From positions 1,860,001-1,924,000 of the forward strand of contig NZ_CP013481.2 of assembly GCF_001465595.2 (NCBI RefSeq): a stretch of DNA of 64,000 nt, in the 5' to 3' direction. The notes under the pieces are model-generated. The model saw nothing but the letters and a program-made list of their open reading frames with translations. It was not told where the DNA came from and ran no database searches. Source of the stretch: Pandoraea apista. GTDB lineage: Bacteria > Pseudomonadota > Gammaproteobacteria > Burkholderiales > Burkholderiaceae. A program made the translations under genes and the position numbers. Positions 59,934-64,000 of this stretch are shown here, in pieces. Each line of letters opens with the position of its first letter. Position 1 is the stretch's first letter.

Positions 59934-60248
59934 ACGGTCGTCTCGGCGGGCGAAAGCCCTGCGATCCCAGAAAGGCCGGCCCCTCGCCGGCCTTTTTGCG
60001 TTTTGGGGCAATAGTGCTGGCGAAGATGGGCTCCCATGCCGCAAACCGTTGGAGCGCCAGCAAAAAAAAGTGATCGGGGACGCAAGCCAGGAAATAGTGA
60101 ATTTCGGTGTTACGGAGTGTTTCCGGCGTCGGTGCGGCGGGGGATTCCGGTAACATTACGGCCATATGCAGCGCTCGGTGCCTCCGGGCGCGCCGAACCG
60201 TTCCCGCGAACGGGCCGCTATCTGTTTTACTGAGCTACGAGCTTCCGA
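59934..60248. other. ftsH-folP gap with terminator
   Basis: The first 65 bases carry the ftsH terminator. The rest includes an A-rich stretch (60062-60069) and a GTAACATTACGG near 60150 that may belong to a folP promoter. No gene seen. Confidence 0.4.
59972..59997 (+). terminator. ftsH terminator
   Basis: AAGGCCGGC (59972-59980), CCCTC loop, GCCGGCCTT (59986-59994), then T run to 59997. Confidence 0.93.
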
Positions 60249-61178
60249 ATGTCCTCCGAGCAGTCGCAATCCCTTCCTTCCACGCCTTCCGACATCGACG
60301 ACATCGTGGTGTCCGGTGAAGTATCCGACAACCCAGTCAAGCCCGACTCGCTCGCATTCGGGCCGCGCTTCCGGCTCGACGCGCGCCGGGTGCATGTCAT
60401 GGGCATCCTGAATGTCACGCCGGACTCGTTTTCCGACGGTGGCAAATTCGTCGCCCGAGACGCCGCGCTGCGCCATGCGGAGAGGTTGATTGCCGACGGT
60501 GTCGATATCCTCGATATTGGCGGTGAGTCAACTCGTCCGGGGGCCGAAGCCCTGCCGGAAGACGCCGAACTCGAGCGCGTCGTGCCGATTGTCGAAGCCT
60601 TGCGCGATTGCGGCGTGCCGCTCTCGGTCGATACTTATAAGCCGGGTGTCATGCGAGCCGTCCTGGCTGCTGGCGCTGACATGATCAACGACATCTGGGG
60701 GTTTCAGCAGCCAGGGGCTATCGACGCCGTGCGCGATAGCGAAGCTGCGCTGTGCATCATGCATATGCTGCACGATCCCAAGACAATGCAGGACGCTCCG
60801 ATTTACACCGATGTCGTCACCGAGGTGGCTGCCTTTCTCGATGGCCGGGTCGACACGTTGCTCAGTGCAGGCATTGCACCCTCACGTCTGTATCTCGATC
60901 CGGGATTCGGCTTCGGCAAGAATCTGGCGCATAATCTCGCCCTGCTCAAACACCTGCCGGTATTGTCTCGCGACGGCCTGCCGTTGCTCGTGGGCATGTC
61001 GCGAAAGCGAATGCTGGGGGAAATCACGGGGCGTCAGTCGCCGCAGGAGCGTCAGGTGGCAAGCGTGGCGGCTGCGATGTGCGCTGCGCAGCAGGGTGCG
61101 GCTATTGTCCGGGTGCACGATGTCGCCGAGACGGTCGATGCCCTGAAAGTCTGGCACGCCGTGCGCGACGCCGAGTGA
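60249..61178 (+). CDS. folP: dihydropteroate synthase
   Basis: A 309-residue TIM-barrel enzyme joining p-aminobenzoate to the pterin diphosphate in folate synthesis; target of sulfonamides. Signature 1 is MGILNVTPDSFSDGG (about 51-65), signature 2 VDILDIGGESTRPGAE, and the late motifs LYLDPGFGFGKNLAHN, VGMSRKRMLGEITGR and RVHDVAETVDA. The N terminus carries ~40 extra acidic residues before the barrel. The loop usually reading HMQG is HMLHDPKTMQ here. Together with glmM it is in the ftsH-folP-glmM order known from many proteobacteria. Confidence 0.96.
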   Translation: MSSEQSQSLPSTPSDIDDIVVSGEVSDNPVKPDSLAFGPRFRLDARRVHVMGILNVTPDSFSDGGKFVARDAALRHAERLIADGVDILDIGGESTRPGAEALPEDAELERVVPIVEALRDCGVPLSVDTYKPGVMRAVLAAGADMINDIWGFQQPGAIDAVRDSEAALCIMHMLHDPKTMQDAPIYTDVVTEVAAFLDGRVDTLLSAGIAPSRLYLDPGFGFGKNLAHNLALLKHLPVLSRDGLPLLVGMSRKRMLGEITGRQSPQERQVASVAAAMCAAQQGAAIVRVHDVAETVDALKVWHAVRDAE

Positions 61179-61369
61179 CGCCGCGCACGGCGGCATTATG
61201 CTAAGCGCGCGGCCCTGAATCCGGGGCGGGGACCGAGCGGGGACGCACGCCAAGCAGAATGGCGGTGCGATCTGCCGTTATCCTTTGACAAGTCTCGAGA
61301 AAGTACATGAAAGATGCTCGCGTGCGGACCGTCAACCGGCGCGAAGTATCGAATGGGAACGATGCAACG

Positions 61370-62713
61370 ATGAAACGACGTTATTTTGGAACTGATGGGA
61401 TTCGCGGCACGGTGGGTGAGAGCCCGATCACGCCTGAGTTCGTGCTGCGGCTCGGCTATGCGGCGGGCCGTGCGCTTGCCGGGAACCAGGCGACGGGGCG
61501 CCCGACCGTTCTGATCGGTAAGGACACGCGGGTTTCGGGCTACATGCTCGAAGCCGCGCTGGAAGCCGGTTTCGCGGCAGCGGGTGTCGACACCATGCTG
61601 GCGGGTCCCATGCCAACGCCGGCGGTGGCGTATCTCACGCGTGCGTTGCGTTTGGCGGCAGGCGTGGTGATCAGTGCCTCACACAATCCGTACCACGACA
61701 ACGGCATCAAGTTCTTCTCGGCAGATGGCAACAAGCTGCCGGACCAGACCGAACTGGAGATCGAAGCCGAACTCGACAATCCCATGACGTGCGTACGCTC
61801 CGAGCAGCTTGGCAAAGCGCGTCGTCTGGACGATGCGGCCGGCCGGTACATCGAGTTCTGCAAAAGCACGTTCCCCAACGATTTCGACCTGCGCGGCATG
61901 AAGATCGTGGTCGACTGCGCCAATGGCGCGGCGTATCACATTGCTCCGCATGTGTTCCATGAGCTGGGTGCCGAAGTCATTGCGATCGGCAACCAGCCGA
62001 ACGGCTTCAATATCAACGAAGACTGTGGCGCGACAGCGCCCGACGCACTCATGCGGGCCGTGCGGGCGAATCACGCGGACCTCGGCGTGGCGCTCGATGG
62101 CGACGCCGATCGCTTGCAGATTGTCGACGGGGCCGGACGTCTCTATAACGGCGACGAATTACTGTATCTGTTAGTCAAGGACCGGCTGAACAACGGCGGC
62201 GTGCAGGGGGCTGTGGGCACGTTGATGACCAACATGGCAGTGGAAGTTGCGCTCAAGAAGCTAGGCGTGCCGTTCGTGCGGGCCAAAGTCGGCGATCGTT
62301 ACGTGCTTGAGCAACTGTACAAACACGGTTGGCAGATCGGCGCGGAAGGGTCCGGCCATATTCTCTGTCTGGACAAGCACACCACCGGCGACGGCATTGT
62401 CTCGGCGCTTCAGGTGCTCGCCGCCATTCGCCGCGCGAACAACAAGCCGCTGGCGAAATTGCTCGACGACGTGCGCCTGTTCCCGCAGCACATGATCAAC
62501 GTGCGTACGCCGGTGGGGTACGACTGGCAGAACGACAGCCGTCTGGCTGCCGAGCGTGAGGCCATCGAGGCCAAGCTGGGCGACACCGGGCGCGTACTGA
62601 TCCGTGCCTCCGGAACCGAACCGGTGCTGCGTGTAATGGTCGAGGCTCGCGAAGAGTCACAGGCCACTTCATTCGCTCAACGACTGGCAAGCGTCGTCAA
62701 AACGGCGGCATGA
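61370..62713 (+). CDS. glmM: phosphoglucosamine mutase
   Basis: A 447-residue alpha-D-phosphohexomutase making glucosamine-1-phosphate for peptidoglycan and LPS. Start [16 protein letters not shown] matches the family. The phosphorylated serine is Ser104 in [13 protein letters not shown], the metal loop is LDGDADR, sugar-binding GSGHI is present as [10 protein letters not shown], and the phosphate-binding loop is [17 protein letters not shown] 61370 is preferred; an in-frame ATG at 61307 would add 21 unrelated residues. Confidence 0.97.
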   Translation: MKRRYFGTDGIRGTVGESPITPEFVLRLGYAAGRALAGNQATGRPTVLIGKDTRVSGYMLEAALEAGFAAAGVDTMLAGPMPTPAVAYLTRALRLAAGVVISASHNPYHDNGIKFFSADGNKLPDQTELEIEAELDNPMTCVRSEQLGKARRLDDAAGRYIEFCKSTFPNDFDLRGMKIVVDCANGAAYHIAPHVFHELGAEVIAIGNQPNGFNINEDCGATAPDALMRAVRANHADLGVALDGDADRLQIVDGAGRLYNGDELLYLLVKDRLNNGGVQGAVGTLMTNMAVEVALKKLGVPFVRAKVGDRYVLEQLYKHGWQIGAEGSGHILCLDKHTTGDGIVSALQVLAAIRRANNKPLAKLLDDVRLFPQHMINVRTPVGYDWQNDSRLAAEREAIEAKLGDTGRVLIRASGTEPVLRVMVEAREESQATSFAQRLASVVKTAA

Positions 62714-63111
62714 TCGGTCTTTGCCATCTGCGGCCGTCACTTTGCGTGGCGGCCTGCAACCCCCTTCGGCTGCCCGTCACGTTGTAAATCCCATCTCCCC
62801 CGGCGAACGCTTTCAGCGGATCGCCGCGTCGTTGTCTTCCCTGATTCCCATCATAGGAATGTTCTTTGCCGGACGTTCACATTTGTGACACCGGCGCTGA
62901 GCATTGTCAGATCATTTCCGACATCGCTAGGTCATTGTCACGAAGCGGACATGCGCGCTGGAAGGGGGGCGCCGAGACACAAAAATCTCGTGGGAAGGCT
63001 CCGAAACCCGCGCCAATCAACGATCTCTTCAAAATCCCAGGTGTGACGGAAGGCGAATGCAATATGACGATTCCGAGGCGACTTTGTGACGCCAATATTG
63101 TGAGCTTTCTG
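62714..63111. other. glmM-pstS gap with scattered TGTCA/TGACA motifs
   Basis: About 400 bases, no gene. CGGCGA/TCGCCG forms a short hairpin near 62800-62826. TTGTGACACC (about 62884), ATTGTCAG (about 62904), CATTGTCACG (about 62933), TTTGTGACG (about 63083) and ATTGTGAG (about 63097) resemble half-sites of Pho boxes upstream of the main one. Confidence 0.4.
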
Positions 63112-63147
63112 AAATGACATATTACTGTCACATTCCGAATCTATTCT
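63112..63147 (+). promoter_or_regulatory. pstS: Pho box and -10 of pstS
   Basis: ATGACATATTA followed directly by CTGTCACATTC (63125-63135) gives two 11-base half-sites like the PhoB consensus CTGTCATAAAT. TATTCT (63142-63147) would be the -10. This fits the known PhoB control of pst genes. Confidence 0.6.
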
Positions 63148-63190
63148 TCGAGCCATCCACACGCTGTACCACACCAACTCGGAGAGATCC

Positions 63191-64000
63191 ATGAAGCTGA
63201 TGAAGACTGCGATTGCCGGCCTCGCTGGCGTTCTGTTCGCCGCTGGCGCGATTGCGGGCGAGATTACGGGCGCAGGCAGCACGTTTGCCGCTCCGATCTA
63301 CACCAAGTGGGCCGACGCTTACCAAAAGTCGACCTCCAACAAAGTCAACTACCAGGGCATCGGTTCGTCGGGCGGCATCAAGCAAATCCAGGCCAAGACT
63401 GTCGATTTCGCCGGTTCGGACGCCCCGCTGACGGATGAAGAGCTGGCCAAGCAAGGCTTGTTCCAATTCCCGACGGTTGTCGGCGGCATTGTGCCGGTGA
63501 TCAACGTGCCGGGCGTGAAGCCGGGCGAGTTGGTCCTGTCGGGCGAAGTGCTGGGCGACATCTACCTGGGCAAGATCAAGAAGTGGAACGATCCGGCCAT
63601 CGCCAAGCTGAACCCGAAGGTCAAGCTGCCGGATACCGACATTGCCGTGGTTCGCCGCGCTGACGGTTCGGGCACGAGCTTCGTGTTCACGAACTACCTG
63701 TCGAAGGTCAACGCCGAATGGAAGAGCAAGGTTGGCGAAGGCACCACGGTCAACTGGCCGACGGGTACGGGCGGTAAGGGCAACGACGGCGTTGCTGCCT
63801 TCGTGCAACGTCTGCCGGGCGCTATCGGTTATGTCGAGTCGGCCTACGCCAAGCAGAACAAGCTGACGTACACGGCCCTGACGAACGCGGAAGGCAAGGC
63901 TGTCGAGCCGACCGCCGAGACGTTCGCTGCCGCTGCTGCCAAGGCTGAGTGGTCGAAGACGTTCTACCAGATCCTGACGAACGAGAAGGGCGACAAGTCG
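63191..64000 (+). CDS. pstS: phosphate ABC transporter periplasmic binding protein (3' end outside window)
   Basis: The first 270 residues of the high-affinity phosphate-binding protein, which passes phosphate to PstCAB. The signal peptide spans residues 1-22 (cut after AGAIA). Phosphate-contact stretches are [41 protein letters not shown] and [18 protein letters not shown]; the late [12 protein letters not shown] is also typical. GGAGAG precedes the ATG. The frame is open at the window edge, so the remaining ~75 residues and pstCAB lie beyond it. Confidence 0.96.
   Translation, partial: MKLMKTAIAGLAGVLFAAGAIAGEITGAGSTFAAPIYTKWADAYQKSTSNKVNYQGIGSSGGIKQIQAKTVDFAGSDAPLTDEELAKQGLFQFPTVVGGIVPVINVPGVKPGELVLSGEVLGDIYLGKIKKWNDPAIAKLNPKVKLPDTDIAVVRRADGSGTSFVFTNYLSKVNAEWKSKVGEGTTVNWPTGTGGKGNDGVAAFVQRLPGAIGYVESAYAKQNKLTYTALTNAEGKAVEPTAETFAAAAAKAEWSKTFYQILTNEKGDKS

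Overview
The window looks like a chromosomal segment of a beta-proteobacterium in the Burkholderiaceae, most plausibly Pandoraea or a close relative (inference). Reasons: high GC content, the block carA-lysE-carB-greA-DUF4149-yhbY/rlmE-ftsH-folP-glmM-pstS, a Burkholderia-type trimeric porin, a monomeric NADP isocitrate dehydrogenase and a very large NAD-glutamate dehydrogenase. I see no prophage, insertion sequence, CRISPR array or rRNA operon. The only RNA gene I can defend is one tRNA-Val(CAC).

Layout. Positions 1-15250 carry the 3' end of NAD-GDH, two related MFS exporters, a MocR regulator divergent from a GNAT acetyltransferase, a purine permease, a porin, a DUF-type metal hydrolase divergent from a TetR regulator, a Na/Pi cotransporter and a PhzF-family protein. 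15250-30270 carries an ACS-type MFS permease with a hairpin-rich leader, icd, tRNA-Val, the dnaQ-rnhA-methyltransferase / gloB-mltD block (the same neighbourhood as in E. coli), prpE and a DHA2 exporter. 30390-34720 is a LysR regulator divergent from an M20 peptidase and an MHS permease, followed by a decayed DUF5076-like gene. 35061-42961 is a seven-gene aromatic-CoA operon: FAD monooxygenase/OYE fusion, SDR, crotonase, acyl-CoA dehydrogenase, aryl-CoA ligase, hotdog thioesterase and a Rid protein. It fits aerobic 2-aminobenzoate (anthranilate) breakdown through CoA thioesters. 43218-46291 is a minus-strand unit dctA-alc-allA (allantoate use). 46731-49966 holds an SDR, a cytoplasmic trehalase and a FadR-type regulator. 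49963 to the end is the housekeeping block, ending in a Pho-regulated pstS cut by the window edge.

The most unusual signal lies between genes. Three hairpin classes (A, B, C) each occur twice. Within a class the loop is conserved (identical over 23 bases in class A) while the outer stem differs but stays self-complementary. At 8780-9378, A and B are arranged as a mirror A-B-B'-A' about 600 bp long. Class C has one copy in the MocR/GNAT intergenic region (5052-5114) and an inverted copy at 43007-43079. I do not recognise this repeat family. Other regulatory candidates are a palindromic operator over the dctA/SDR promoters, a strict palindrome before icd, a three-hairpin leader before the ACS permease, a greA leader attenuator and a Pho box before pstS.
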